Shown here in pieces: positions 1-5,947 of a stretch of DNA of 10,581 bases. Each line of letters opens with the position of its first letter. Within the stretch, counting starts at the first letter, position 1. Under the pieces are notes generated by a model, which was given only the letters and a program-made list of their open reading frames with translations, was not told the DNA's origin and ran no database searches. This DNA is from JAWLBW01 sp041687475 (GTDB taxonomy: Bacteria > J088 > JAWLBW01). Where the stretch lies: contig JAWLBW010000149.1 of assembly GCA_041687475.1 (NCBI GenBank), forward strand, positions 1-10,581, read 5' to 3'. The translations under genes were made by a program, and so were the position numbers.

Positions 1-646
1 CATCATCCCTGGCCCCGGCACGCTCTTCACGGAAGGCCATTTCATACAGGTGCGCGGCCCGCTTGAACTCGCGGCCGCGGTACCAGGCCTCGGCGGCCTT
101 CTTGATAAAGCGCGCCTTCTCGTACAACTTGCCGGCGGCGAGAAAGTCGCCCGCCGCCTCATACGACTCGGCGGCCTGCAGCTCGTTGCCGGCTTTGGTA
201 TACAGCTCGCCGGCCAACTTGAACTTACCCTGTTGCTGGTAAATGCGAGCGGCCGCCACGTATTTCTTGGCCTTCTCCAGGAAGACGGCCGCCCGGTCCT
301 TCAGGCCACCGGCAAGGGCTGCTTCGGCCGCCTGATCGTAGGCACCGGCTCTGGCGTAGGCCGTAGCCGCGGCCTCATGGTCGCCGGCATACTCGAAGAA
401 TTCGGCCGCCTTTCGAAATTCATTGGCCGCCAGTGCGGCCTGCGCCCACTTGCGGGCCTGGTTCGGGTTTCTCGGATTGCGATTGCCGCCCGCCTTCGGC
501 GCCTGAATACGGCGAACCACGAGCCAGAGCACGAAGAGGGCGAGAACCCCGGCGACAATGGGCTGGTTCACGGACATCCACGCAAGTACCTGCTCAAGGT
601 AGGTCACGTGCGGCTCGGTGGCGGCCAGAACGAACGCAGACTTCAC
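1..646 (-). CDS. Membrane-anchored protein with ten 13-residue helical (TPR-like) repeats, partial
   Basis: The reading frame is open from a GTG at 644-646 to the window edge (215 codons seen, C-terminus missing). The GTG overlaps the ruvB TGA in a GTGA, and a GGAGGG motif sits 8-9 bases upstream, which decides the start. Residues 30-44 form one hydrophobic segment followed by RR, probably a membrane anchor. Next comes a polar Asn/Pro/Arg-rich linker (about 48-63). From residue 77 to 206 the protein is ten back-to-back units of exactly 13 residues, with consensus [FY]xxAAxxYxxAGx; examples are FRKAAEFFEYAGD and ELQAAESYEAAGD. The pattern looks like an alpha-solenoid related to TPR proteins, but the period differs from the 34-residue TPR. 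Such repeats usually mediate protein-protein contacts. Co-translation with ruvB suggests a shared operon, not necessarily a role in recombination. Function unknown; I recognise no named family. Confidence 0.8.
   Translation of the reverse strand, partial: MKSAFVLAATEPHVTYLEQVLAWMSVNQPIVAGVLALFVLWLVVRRIQAPKAGGNRNPRNPNQARKWAQAALAANEFRKAAEFFEYAGDHEAAATAYARAGAYDQAAEAALAGGLKDRAAVFLEKAKKYVAAARIYQQQGKFKLAGELYTKAGNELQAAESYEAAGDFLAAGKLYEKARFIKKAAEAWYRGREFKRAAHLYEMAFREERAGARDD
29..418 (-). repeat. Ten tandem 39-bp coding repeats (13 residues each)
   Basis: Ten contiguous 39-bp units without insertion or deletion encode residues 77-206 of the repeat protein. Alanine at positions 4 and 5, an aromatic residue usually at position 8, and Ala-Gly at 11-12 recur. 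The DNA of the units is diverged, so this is an old protein-level repeat and not a recent tandem duplication. A degenerate extra unit may precede it (residues 64-76). Confidence 0.75.
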
Positions 647-1656
647 GAAAACAGCCCTCCCTGCTTCGTCGGCACCGAGCGACCGAAATGCCGGAACGCC
701 CGTTCGGTTGCCGCCCGGCCGCGGGGCGTGCGAACCAGGAAACCGCGCTGAAGCAGAAACGGCTCAATGGTGTTCTCGATGGTGTCCTTCTCTTCGCCCA
801 CCGCGGCCGCAAGGGTATCAAGTCCCACCGGACCGCCGCCGAACATATCGATTACCGTAAGAAGAATCTTCTGGTCCATCATATCGAGGCCTTCGCGATC
901 GACCTGCAGTCGATCGAGCGCTTCGCGCGCCATCGGTCCGTCAATAATACCCCCGCCGACCTCGGCGAAGTCACGAACCCGATTGAGCAAACGCAAGGCA
1001 ATGCGCGGCGTGCCGCGTGCCCGCGAAGAAAGCTCGCGGCAGCCTTCGGCATTCATGGCGATTCCCTGCAGGGCAGCCGCACGCGTAATTATCTTACCCA
1101 ATTCATCGTGATTGTAGAAGTCAAGATGCATCGGTACGCCGAATCGATCGCGCAAGGGAGCCGAGAGCAACCCGAATCGGGTGGTGGCTCCTACCAGGGT
1201 AAAGCGCGGCAAGTCTATGCGAACGCTCTGGGCGGCCGGCCCCTTCCCCAGCAGAATGTCGAGCTTGAAGTCTTCCATGGCCGGGTAGAGAATTTCTTCA
1301 ATCGGCCGCGAGAGTCGATGTATTTCGTCAATGAAGAGCACGTCGCCCGGTTCGAGATTGGTGAGAATGGCGGCCAGGTCGCCCTGTTTCTCAAGTACGG
1401 GCCCCGAAGTCGTTTTCAGGTTCGCGCCCATCTCGCGGCTGATAATATAGGCGATGGTCGTTTTTCCCAGCCCCGGAGGACCATAGAAGAGAATGTGCTC
1501 GAGCGGCGCCCCCCGCTGCCGTGCGGCCCTGATGAAGACGTCGAGATTCGCCTTGATCGGCTCCTGCCCGATGTACTCGCGCAGGGTTTCTGGGCGAAGC
1601 GACCCCTCCCATTCGCCGTCTGTCGGAGTCTCGGCAGGATTAACGAAGTCGTCCAT
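643..1656 (-). CDS. ruvB: Holliday junction branch migration ATPase RuvB
   Basis: RuvB is the AAA+ motor that, docked on RuvA, pumps DNA through Holliday junctions. Numbering here is from the alternative GTG at 1662. Visible motifs are Walker A GPPGLGKTT (61-69), Walker B LFIDE (109-113), sensor 1 GATTR (158-162), the arginine-finger segment RDRFG (171-175), sensor 2 RGTPR (216-220) and a C-terminal winged helix (about 260-330, GPVGLDTLAAAVGE). The length of 337-339 residues is normal. Two starts are possible: a GTG at 1662 that overlaps the ruvA TGA, or the ATG at 1656 two bases past that stop. I prefer the ATG because neither has a clear Shine-Dalgarno. It lies between ruvA and the repeat-protein gene in one operon. 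Confidence 0.97.
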   Translation of the reverse strand: MDDFVNPAETPTDGEWEGSLRPETLREYIGQEPIKANLDVFIRAARQRGAPLEHILFYGPPGLGKTTIAYIISREMGANLKTTSGPVLEKQGDLAAILTNLEPGDVLFIDEIHRLSRPIEEILYPAMEDFKLDILLGKGPAAQSVRIDLPRFTLVGATTRFGLLSAPLRDRFGVPMHLDFYNHDELGKIITRAAALQGIAMNAEGCRELSSRARGTPRIALRLLNRVRDFAEVGGGIIDGPMAREALDRLQVDREGLDMMDQKILLTVIDMFGGGPVGLDTLAAAVGEEKDTIENTIEPFLLQRGFLVRTPRGRAATERAFRHFGRSVPTKQGGLFS

Positions 1657-1658
1657 GC

Positions 1659-2252
1659 TCACTTGCCACTCAGCTTCTGCAGCGCAACCTTAATGGCTTC
1701 CTGCACGGTCAGCCCGTCGAAGCTCATGTTCTGCAGGGCCCGATCGGCCATCGGACGACCGTATCCGAGCGCCAGCAGGGCAGCCAGGGTGTCGCTTCGC
1801 ACCGAGCCACCGGAAGACGAAACCGCGGCAGGCCCGGCCATGACCTGAAGGCGATCGATTTTGTCGCGAAGTTCGACCAGAATGCGCTCGGCGGTTTTCT
1901 TGCCCACCCCCGGCAGCCGGGTCAGCCGCACCACATCGTTCGAAGCCACGGCCGAGACGAAGTCCGAAGGGGTCAGCGTCGAAAGCGCGGTCAGGGCCGT
2001 CTTGGGCCCGATGCCCGAAACACCGATCAGAAGCAGAAAGAGCGTTCGCTCGTCGGGCCGCGAGAAGCCGAAGAGCTGATGCGCGTCTTCGCGCACATGA
2101 TGCCAGGTGTAGAGTTCGACGGGTTCGCCCTCTTCTCCCACCGCCGCCGCCGTTCCCAGGGAAACGTGCACCTCGTAACCCACACCGCCGGCATCGACCA
2201 CAAGGCGATCGGTGCTTTTTTCCCAGATGGTTCCCCGCAGTCGCGCGATCAT
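1659..2252 (-). CDS. ruvA: Holliday junction DNA-binding subunit RuvA
   Basis: RuvA binds four-way junctions and recruits RuvB. The 197-residue protein starts MIARLRGTIW, the family's usual N-terminus. That favours the ATG at 2252 over an upstream in-frame start at 2303, which would lie inside ruvC. Domain I is an OB fold (about 1-62). Domain II has two helix-hairpin-helix motifs, GVSGIGPKTAL (77-87) and RLPGVGKKTAE (112-122). After a Ser/Gly-rich linker, domain III (about 153-195, LAALLALGYG) is the RuvB-contacting module. The start codon overlaps the ruvC stop as ATGA, which implies translational coupling. Confidence 0.97.
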   Translation of the reverse strand: MIARLRGTIWEKSTDRLVVDAGGVGYEVHVSLGTAAAVGEEGEPVELYTWHHVREDAHQLFGFSRPDERTLFLLLIGVSGIGPKTALTALSTLTPSDFVSAVASNDVVRLTRLPGVGKKTAERILVELRDKIDRLQVMAGPAAVSSSGGSVRSDTLAALLALGYGRPMADRALQNMSFDGLTVQEAIKVALQKLSGK

Positions 2253-2746
2253 GCCCGCCCCGTCACGGTAAGGGCGCTCAGCCGTACGGTTCGCAGGTGG
2301 CAACAGGCTGCGGCAAGGGCATCGGAAGCATCAGAGGCCGCATCTTCGGGAAGTTTCAGCAGAATACGCATCATCTTCTGAATCTGTTCCTTTTCGGCGC
2401 GACCATAACCGGTTACAGCCGTCTTGATCGCCGCCGGCGCATACTCGAACACGGGCACACCAAAGCGTCCAAACACGGCCAAAGCGGCGCCGCGGGCCTG
2501 CGCAAGCACCAGGGCGCTCTTCACGTTACGATGCGTAAACACCGTTTCCATGGCTGCGGCCTCGGGACGATGCTCTTCGACCAGCGCGGTCAAACCGGCA
2601 CTGAGGCGGGCCAGGCGCTCGGCCATCGGCAAAGACGGCGGCAGCACGAGCACGCCGTTGTCGAGGTGACGCGGGGTTCCCCCCGGACCCTCGAGAATGC
2701 CGTACCCGGTAAAGCGGGAGCCCGGATCGATTCCGATGACGCGCAT
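2249..2746 (-). CDS. ruvC: Crossover junction endodeoxyribonuclease RuvC
   Basis: RuvC is the resolvase that makes paired nicks in Holliday junctions handled by RuvAB. The 165 residues match the family length. The RNase H-like acidic centre is complete: D7 (GIDPGS), E67 (AMETVF), and D139 and D142 (ASDASDA). It is the first gene of the ruvC-ruvA-ruvB operon. The ATG at 2746 gives the typical MRVIGIDPG N-terminus; an AAAGG four bases upstream is a weak ribosome site. A leader of about 180 nt separates it from the predicted promoter at 2936-2965. Confidence 0.97.
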   Translation of the reverse strand: MRVIGIDPGSRFTGYGILEGPGGTPRHLDNGVLVLPPSLPMAERLARLSAGLTALVEEHRPEAAAMETVFTHRNVKSALVLAQARGAALAVFGRFGVPVFEYAPAAIKTAVTGYGRAEKEQIQKMMRILLKLPEDAASDASDALAAACCHLRTVRLSALTVTGRA

Positions 2747-2767
2747 GGTACCTTTGAGGAATGCCGC

Positions 2768-2786
2768 CCGGCCCCCGTCGGGCCGG
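2768..2786 (-). repeat. GC hairpin just upstream of ruvC
   Basis: A 7-bp perfect inverted repeat, CCGGCCC and GGGCCGG on the plus strand, has a 5-base loop. It lies 22 bases upstream of the ruvC ATG. No T-tract follows in either direction, so it is not a standard terminator. It could shape the leader RNA near the ribosome site. Confidence 0.4.
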
Positions 2787-2875
2787 CAGCATGCGCAGCA
2801 TCGAGCGGTTGCGGCGAGGAAGCGTTCCTTTCCTCATGGAAGAATTGCCGCCACGACGAGAGAGCGGCCCAAGGA

Positions 2876-2893
2876 GTTTCGCAGCTGCGAAAC
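2876..2893. promoter_or_regulatory. 18-bp perfect palindrome in the ruvC leader
   Basis: GTTTCGCAGCTGCGAAAC is self-complementary over all 18 bases. It lies about 130 bp upstream of ruvC and downstream of the predicted start point, so it could be a repressor operator or an RNA hairpin. ruv genes are often SOS-controlled. This is neither the E. coli LexA box (CTG-N10-CAG) nor the Gram-positive one, so a link to LexA is only a guess. Confidence 0.5.
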
Positions 2894-2935
2894 CTTTGGA
2901 GAATCACTACTTAGTCACGGCTTACGAGTATGGTG

Positions 2936-2965
2936 ATTGTAGCATAGCCAGAAACACCACGGCAA
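2936..2965 (-). promoter_or_regulatory. Predicted promoter of the ruvCAB operon
   Basis: On the minus strand a -35 TTGCCG (2960-2965) and a -10 TACAAT (2936-2941) are separated by 18 bp. A TG one base upstream of the -10 makes it an extended -10. The -35 lies inside the T-rich tail of the terminator of the preceding gene, so ruvCAB would be transcribed independently of it. A bulged inverted repeat (AATCAC at 2902-2907, GTGATT at 2933-2938) overlaps the -10. Confidence 0.55.
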
Positions 2966-3000
2966 AACACAAGGGCCGAAGAGACTGCTCTCTCCGGCCC
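2962..3000 (-). terminator. Intrinsic terminator after the 88-residue protein gene
   Basis: On the minus strand an 11-bp stem (GGGCCGGAGAG with CTCTTCGGCCC, one G-T pair) closes a 6-base loop. The T-rich tail TTGTGTTTT follows. It lies 36 bp past the stop codon of the small gene at 3037 and separates that gene from ruvC. Confidence 0.85.
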
Positions 3001-3036
3001 CGTCGAATGCCGCCTGCCGCCTTACCCACCACCCAG

Positions 3037-3303
3037 TCAGGCGTTGAAATACGCCGAAACCACGTTTTCCAGTTCCGAGAGCACCCCCTCGACGTCGGTA
3101 TGGGTGTCGATTTCTTTTTCAAGAGCCAGCTCGACACGATCGCGGCCGTCGAAAAAGGTGCGGCGAATGCGCAGCACACGTCGGCCGGCGTATTCGGGAA
3201 ACACCACTTCGGTGCGATCTTCGTGGCGAATAAGATAGGGCTGGCGCTGCTCGAGCTCCTTGGGCTCGGGGCTGGGAAAGGGAATCACGTTGGCTGCTTG
3301 CAT
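3037..3303 (-). CDS. Unrecognised 88-residue protein
   Basis: A small soluble protein with no signal peptide or membrane segment. I recognise no family. The start MQAANVIPFPSPEPKELEQ at 3303 is chosen because a GAGG motif lies just upstream (spacing only 4 bases) and because the in-frame upstream extension is Cys/Phe/Arg-rich and unlike a protein start. The N-terminal 20 residues are Pro-rich. The middle (about 22-62) looks like beta-strands with many Arg/Glu (YLIRHEDRTEVVFPEY, RVLRIRRTFFDGRDRVELALEK). The C-terminus is an acidic helix (VEGVLSELENVVSAYFNA). It has its own strong terminator downstream. It sits between tsaB and ruvC, both RNA/DNA housekeeping genes, which says little about its role. 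Confidence 0.7.
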   Translation of the reverse strand: MQAANVIPFPSPEPKELEQRQPYLIRHEDRTEVVFPEYAGRRVLRIRRTFFDGRDRVELALEKEIDTHTDVEGVLSELENVVSAYFNA

Positions 3304-3413
3304 GATGCCTCGGTAGCAAAACGTTCGGAAAAAGAACCTGAAACCGAGACATAACGCAAACCGCGTGCCAACCCGGGAAGACGCGCATTGAGCGCCTTGC
3401 GGGCTCAACAATA

Positions 3414-3432
3414 CGGCCAAAAATCTGGCCGC
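3414..3432. repeat. GGCCA hairpin, copy 1
   Basis: On the plus strand CGGCCA, a 6-base A-rich loop (AAAATC) and TGGCCG form a 6-bp inverted repeat, followed by C. It shares its whole design with copy 2, located 79-80 bp away. It lies upstream of the 88-residue protein gene. Confidence 0.5.
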
Positions 3433-3492
3433 GAAATCGGGAACCCCAGCTGCTTGCCAGGTCTTTGCCCTGCCTCGCCCCCATTGCCACCA

Positions 3493-3512
3493 GCGGCCAA
3501 AAAACTGGCCGC
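3493..3512. repeat. GGCCA hairpin, copy 2
   Basis: GCGGCCA, loop AAAAAC and TGGCCGC form a 7-bp perfect inverted repeat located 20 bp past the tsaB stop codon. A lone half-site (GATTGGCCG, 3523-3531) abuts the tsaB stop. On the minus strand the loop is T-rich, so this is not a standard terminator, although it sits where a 3' end would be expected. Confidence 0.5.
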
Positions 3513-3531
3513 GGAGACAAAAGATTGGCCG

Positions 3532-4215
3532 TCATACGTTTTTCCGGCTTCCGGCATTCAACTCGGCTGCCGGCGCACGCAGGTAGTTGGGCACAAGGCC
3601 GACCGACGAGGGGCGCTCGCCCCGCTCCCAGGCCTCCCAGGCCAGTGCGGCAATCGAGGCAGCCCGGGGTTGCTCGAATTCAGCGCCGCCGAAAAACCGT
3701 TCGCGGCCTTCAAAGCTTGAACGATAGACACGACTGCCTTCTCCCAGCCAGAGGGAGGGGCCGTCGATTTCTTCCCCGACAAGGCGTGAGAATGCGTCGG
3801 GGTCATAGGCTCCCTCGGCAACGACCGGCACCCCCTCGCGGAAAACGGCTGCGTACACCTCACCACGCCTTGCATCGAGGCAGGGTACGAGGGGCAAGGG
3901 CCCCGGTACCCCTCGGGCAAGCGCCGCCAGGGTTGAAATGCCGAACAGAGGCTTCGAACCATCGGCGGTCAGGCCTTTCATCAAGGAAAGCCCTACCCGA
4001 AGCCCGGTAAAGCCTCCGGGACCGATGGTGCAGGCAAACGCGTCGACGTCGTCGATGGCCACCCGCCCCCGCGCCAGCACCACCTGCAGGTTTCCGACGT
4101 GGTCGGACTCCTGCGGGTTCGACGAGCGAACCGTCAGCTCGGTTCGTATGCGACCATCTTCAAGCAGGCAAACCCCGGCAAGCGGCGAAGACGTGTCAAG
4201 CGCAAGCAACAACAT
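3532..4215 (-). CDS. tsaB: tRNA t6A37 synthesis protein TsaB
   Basis: TsaB is the non-catalytic partner of TsaD in the complex that places threonylcarbamoyl on A37 of ANN-decoding tRNAs. The 227-residue length is typical. Diagnostic stretches are the N-terminal LLLALDTSSPLAGV (ASKHA fold), IGPGGFTGLRVGL (64-76), LDARRGEVYAAVF (113-125) and the C-terminal PNYLR (209-213). The start MLLLALDTSS at 4215 is preferred over a TTG at 4248, which would lie in the loop of a terminator hairpin. Only GGGG, seven bases upstream, can serve as ribosome site. It follows rseP in the same orientation, but a strong terminator intervenes. tsaD, tsaE and tsaC are not in the window. Confidence 0.94.
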   Translation of the reverse strand: MLLLALDTSSPLAGVCLLEDGRIRTELTVRSSNPQESDHVGNLQVVLARGRVAIDDVDAFACTIGPGGFTGLRVGLSLMKGLTADGSKPLFGISTLAALARGVPGPLPLVPCLDARRGEVYAAVFREGVPVVAEGAYDPDAFSRLVGEEIDGPSLWLGEGSRVYRSSFEGRERFFGGAEFEQPRAASIAALAWEAWERGERPSSVGLVPNYLRAPAAELNAGSRKNV

Positions 4216-4226
4216 GGCGATACCCC

Positions 4227-4260
4227 AAAAAAAGACGGCCGCGAACAAGCGTCGCGGCCG
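4227..4260 (-). terminator. Intrinsic terminator between rseP and tsaB
   Basis: On the minus strand a 9-bp perfect stem (CGGCCGCGA with TCGCGGCCG) closes a 7-base loop. TC and seven T residues follow. The T-tract ends 11 bases before the tsaB ATG, so this terminates rseP transcripts or attenuates tsaB. Confidence 0.88.
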
Positions 4261-4282
4261 CAGACAGCTTTGCAGGCGATGT

Positions 4283-5608
4283 TCAGAAAAGCTTATCGAA
4301 GAAGCTTTCGATGCTCGGCCCCCAAGTATACATGATGTCGTTCTTGGTTACGAAGACCATGAGCACAAGCAGCAGCACGAATCCGACCTGGTTGCTGATT
4401 TCCAGCGCCCGCCGCGATAGCGGACGACGGCGGATGGCCTCGATGCTCATGAAAAGCACATGGCCGCCGTCGAGCACGGGAAAGGGCAACAGGTTCAGAA
4501 TACCGAGCTGCAGCGAAAGGAAGGCCATCAATGACAGCACATCGGCAAGACCGCTCTCGGCCGCCACCGACGTAGCCTGGGCGATACGAATCGGCCCCCC
4601 CAGCGCTTTCATCGAAAGCTGGCCGGTAACCAGCTTGCCGAGAATCTGGAAGGTCTGTACGGTCATCTGGCCCATGCGGCTGACGCCCTCGCCGATGGAC
4701 TCGAAGAACCCGTACCTCTGCAGTTCCAGTTCTTCGGCCTTCTGAATGCCGAGCACCACGCGGCCACTCTCGTCACCCACTCTGGGGGTGAGCGTGATCT
4801 CGCGCACCTCGCCCGCGCGCTCGATACCCACCTGCATGGGCTCTGCACCGTGGGCTTGAATACGCTCGGCCATGTCGACCCAATGCGACACCGGCTCGCC
4901 GTTGAGCGCCACCACGCGGTCGCCCTTGACGATACCGCCTTCGGCCGCGGGAGAACCCGGCTGCACGTGTGCGATTACCGTCTCGGCCGGGGGCTGCACG
5001 CCGAAGAGCGCAGCGCCGTTATCGGCCTGGCCCAGTTCGACGGGCATGCGCTCGGTTGCGCCGTTGCGCTCGACCGCGACCTCGATGCGCTTGTTGGGCT
5101 CGGCAAGGGTCGAAGCCAGCAAGTCTTCCCACGTGCCCATCGGCTTTCCGTCGATGGCCGTGATATGGTCGCCCGCCTGAATGCCCGCGGCGGCGGCCGG
5201 CGTTTCGGGCGTCACGTAACCGACGACCGGAGGCTGGCTGATGAATGCCGGAACCTGCACGCCGAGCATGTAGACGACCGGCATGAGCAGAAAGGCAACG
5301 ATGAGGTTGACCACCGGACCGGCCAGCACGATCGGCATGCGATCGCGAACGGGCCGACTGAGATATTCCTTCTCGCTTCCGGTCGACGGCTCATCGGGGT
5401 TATCGCCCATCATCTTGACGAAGCCGCCCAGCGGAATCAGCGCGACCTGGTACAGGGTCTCGCCGCGGCGGAAGGAAAAGATGCGGGGACCGAAGCCGAT
5501 CGAGAACTTCTCGACGCCGACGCCGGCCCGCTTGGCGAAATAGAAGTGGCCGAACTCATGCACGAAGATGAGAACGCCGAGGACGATGATAAAGGTCAAG
5601 ATTCCCAT
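4283..5608 (-). CDS. rseP: Site-2 zinc metalloprotease RseP
   Basis: An inner-membrane protease that cuts membrane-embedded substrates, typically anti-sigma factors after a first periplasmic cut, and signal-peptide remnants. It has 441 residues, near the family's usual 420-450. The zinc site HEFGH is at 17-21 in the first membrane helix, and the third ligand is D380 in NLLPFPVLDGGH (372-383). Membrane segments lie at about 1-20, 92-117, 355-378 and 405-422. Two PDZ-like domains span about 121-205 and 206-290; the GGPI motif of the family is at 337-340. The ATG at 5608 has no Shine-Dalgarno, but a TATAAT lies six bases before it, so the mRNA may be leaderless. A 7-bp hairpin covers its last codons (4288-4308). 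No dxr gene, a frequent upstream neighbour, is present. Confidence 0.96.
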   Translation of the reverse strand: MGILTFIIVLGVLIFVHEFGHFYFAKRAGVGVEKFSIGFGPRIFSFRRGETLYQVALIPLGGFVKMMGDNPDEPSTGSEKEYLSRPVRDRMPIVLAGPVVNLIVAFLLMPVVYMLGVQVPAFISQPPVVGYVTPETPAAAAGIQAGDHITAIDGKPMGTWEDLLASTLAEPNKRIEVAVERNGATERMPVELGQADNGAALFGVQPPAETVIAHVQPGSPAAEGGIVKGDRVVALNGEPVSHWVDMAERIQAHGAEPMQVGIERAGEVREITLTPRVGDESGRVVLGIQKAEELELQRYGFFESIGEGVSRMGQMTVQTFQILGKLVTGQLSMKALGGPIRIAQATSVAAESGLADVLSLMAFLSLQLGILNLLPFPVLDGGHVLFMSIEAIRRRPLSRRALEISNQVGFVLLLVLMVFVTKNDIMYTWGPSIESFFDKLF

Positions 5609-5614
5609 GCATGC

Positions 5615-5645
5615 ATTATATCCGACTCCACGCCCGTAATGTCAG
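5615..5645 (-). promoter_or_regulatory. Predicted rseP promoter giving a leaderless mRNA
   Basis: On the minus strand a perfect -10 TATAAT (5615-5620) is followed by six bases and then the rseP ATG. A start point seven bases after the -10 would be the A of the start codon. A -35 CTGACA (5640-5645) lies 19 bp upstream, a little far but close to consensus. No Shine-Dalgarno is present at normal distance. Confidence 0.55.
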
Positions 5646-5872
5646 CCCTGAGCGACAAGTCTGTCGAGAAAGCCCCCGCTTTCCGAAATTGGAACACTCG
5701 TGTACACTGCTGAGGACCGTTTACTCAAACGCCGTTCTAGGTGCCGACGGCGGCTTCCCTTCCAACCGATGGAGCGATACACGACTGCCGCGCAGGAAGC
5801 CGTTCTGCAGGGTACCTATCGACCGGTTGGTAATGCTAAGGCGACGTGGGCGGTGCTCGCTTGGCTGACCGG

Positions 5873-5902
5873 TTGCTCTTAAACAAATGTTTGATGTATA
5901 AT
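5873..5902 (+). promoter_or_regulatory. Predicted promoter of the ABC transporter operon
   Basis: A perfect -10 TATAAT at 5897-5902 has a weak -35 TTGCTC at 5873-5878 with an 18-bp spacer. The start point would be near 5909, giving a leader of about 39 nt that contains the dyad at 5910-5922. Confidence 0.5.
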
Positions 5903-5907
5903 GGCCC

Positions 5908-5923
5908 CTTGCCAATTGGTAAT
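5908..5923. promoter_or_regulatory. Dyad TTGCCAATTGGTAA at the ABC operon start point
   Basis: The bases CTTGCCAATTGGTAAT centre on the perfect palindrome CCAATTGG and are nearly symmetric beyond it. They lie at or just after the predicted start point, a usual place for a repressor operator. A very similar dyad occurs at 9981-9997. Confidence 0.4.
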
Positions 5924-5947
5924 ACCACTAACCAGCGGGCTTTCTCA

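Larger units (their letters stand above)
5609..5947. other. Divergent intergenic control region, rseP / ABC operon
   Basis: These 339 bp hold no convincing gene; the open frames across them (e.g. 60 codons from a GTG at 5700) lack ribosome sites and resemble no protein. The region contains promoters firing outward in both directions, a dyad CGACA-4-TGTCG at 5653-5666, the palindrome GTGTACAC at 5700-5707, the direct repeat GACCGGTTG at 5821-5829 and 5867-5875, and the word TTGGTAAT at 5827-5834 and 5916-5923. An AAACA-2-TGTTT dyad (5881-5892) falls between the -35 and -10 of the ABC promoter. Confidence 0.7.

Noticed and set aside
50..751. A 233-codon plus-strand frame rich in Leu/Gly/Ala
   Set aside because: It is the antisense shadow of the 13-residue repeat gene, whose repeat periodicity, ribosome site and overlap with ruvB identify the coding strand.
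433..1848. A 471-codon plus-strand frame across ruvA, ruvB and the repeat gene
   Set aside because: It is antisense to well-supported genes and has no recognisable domain.
2876..2893. Reading the ruvC-leader palindrome as a classical LexA box
   Set aside because: It fits neither CTG-N10-CAG nor the Bacillus-type GAAC-N4-GTTC spacing; kept only as an operator of unknown type.
4850..5713. A 287-codon plus-strand frame antisense to rseP
   Set aside because: Codon-aligned shadow of rseP with the same skewed composition; rseP is certain from its HEFGH and LDG motifs.
5700..5882. A possible 60-residue gene upstream of the ABC operon
   Set aside because: It has a GTG start without a ribosome site and a basic, unlikely composition, and it lies upstream of and into the predicted promoter.
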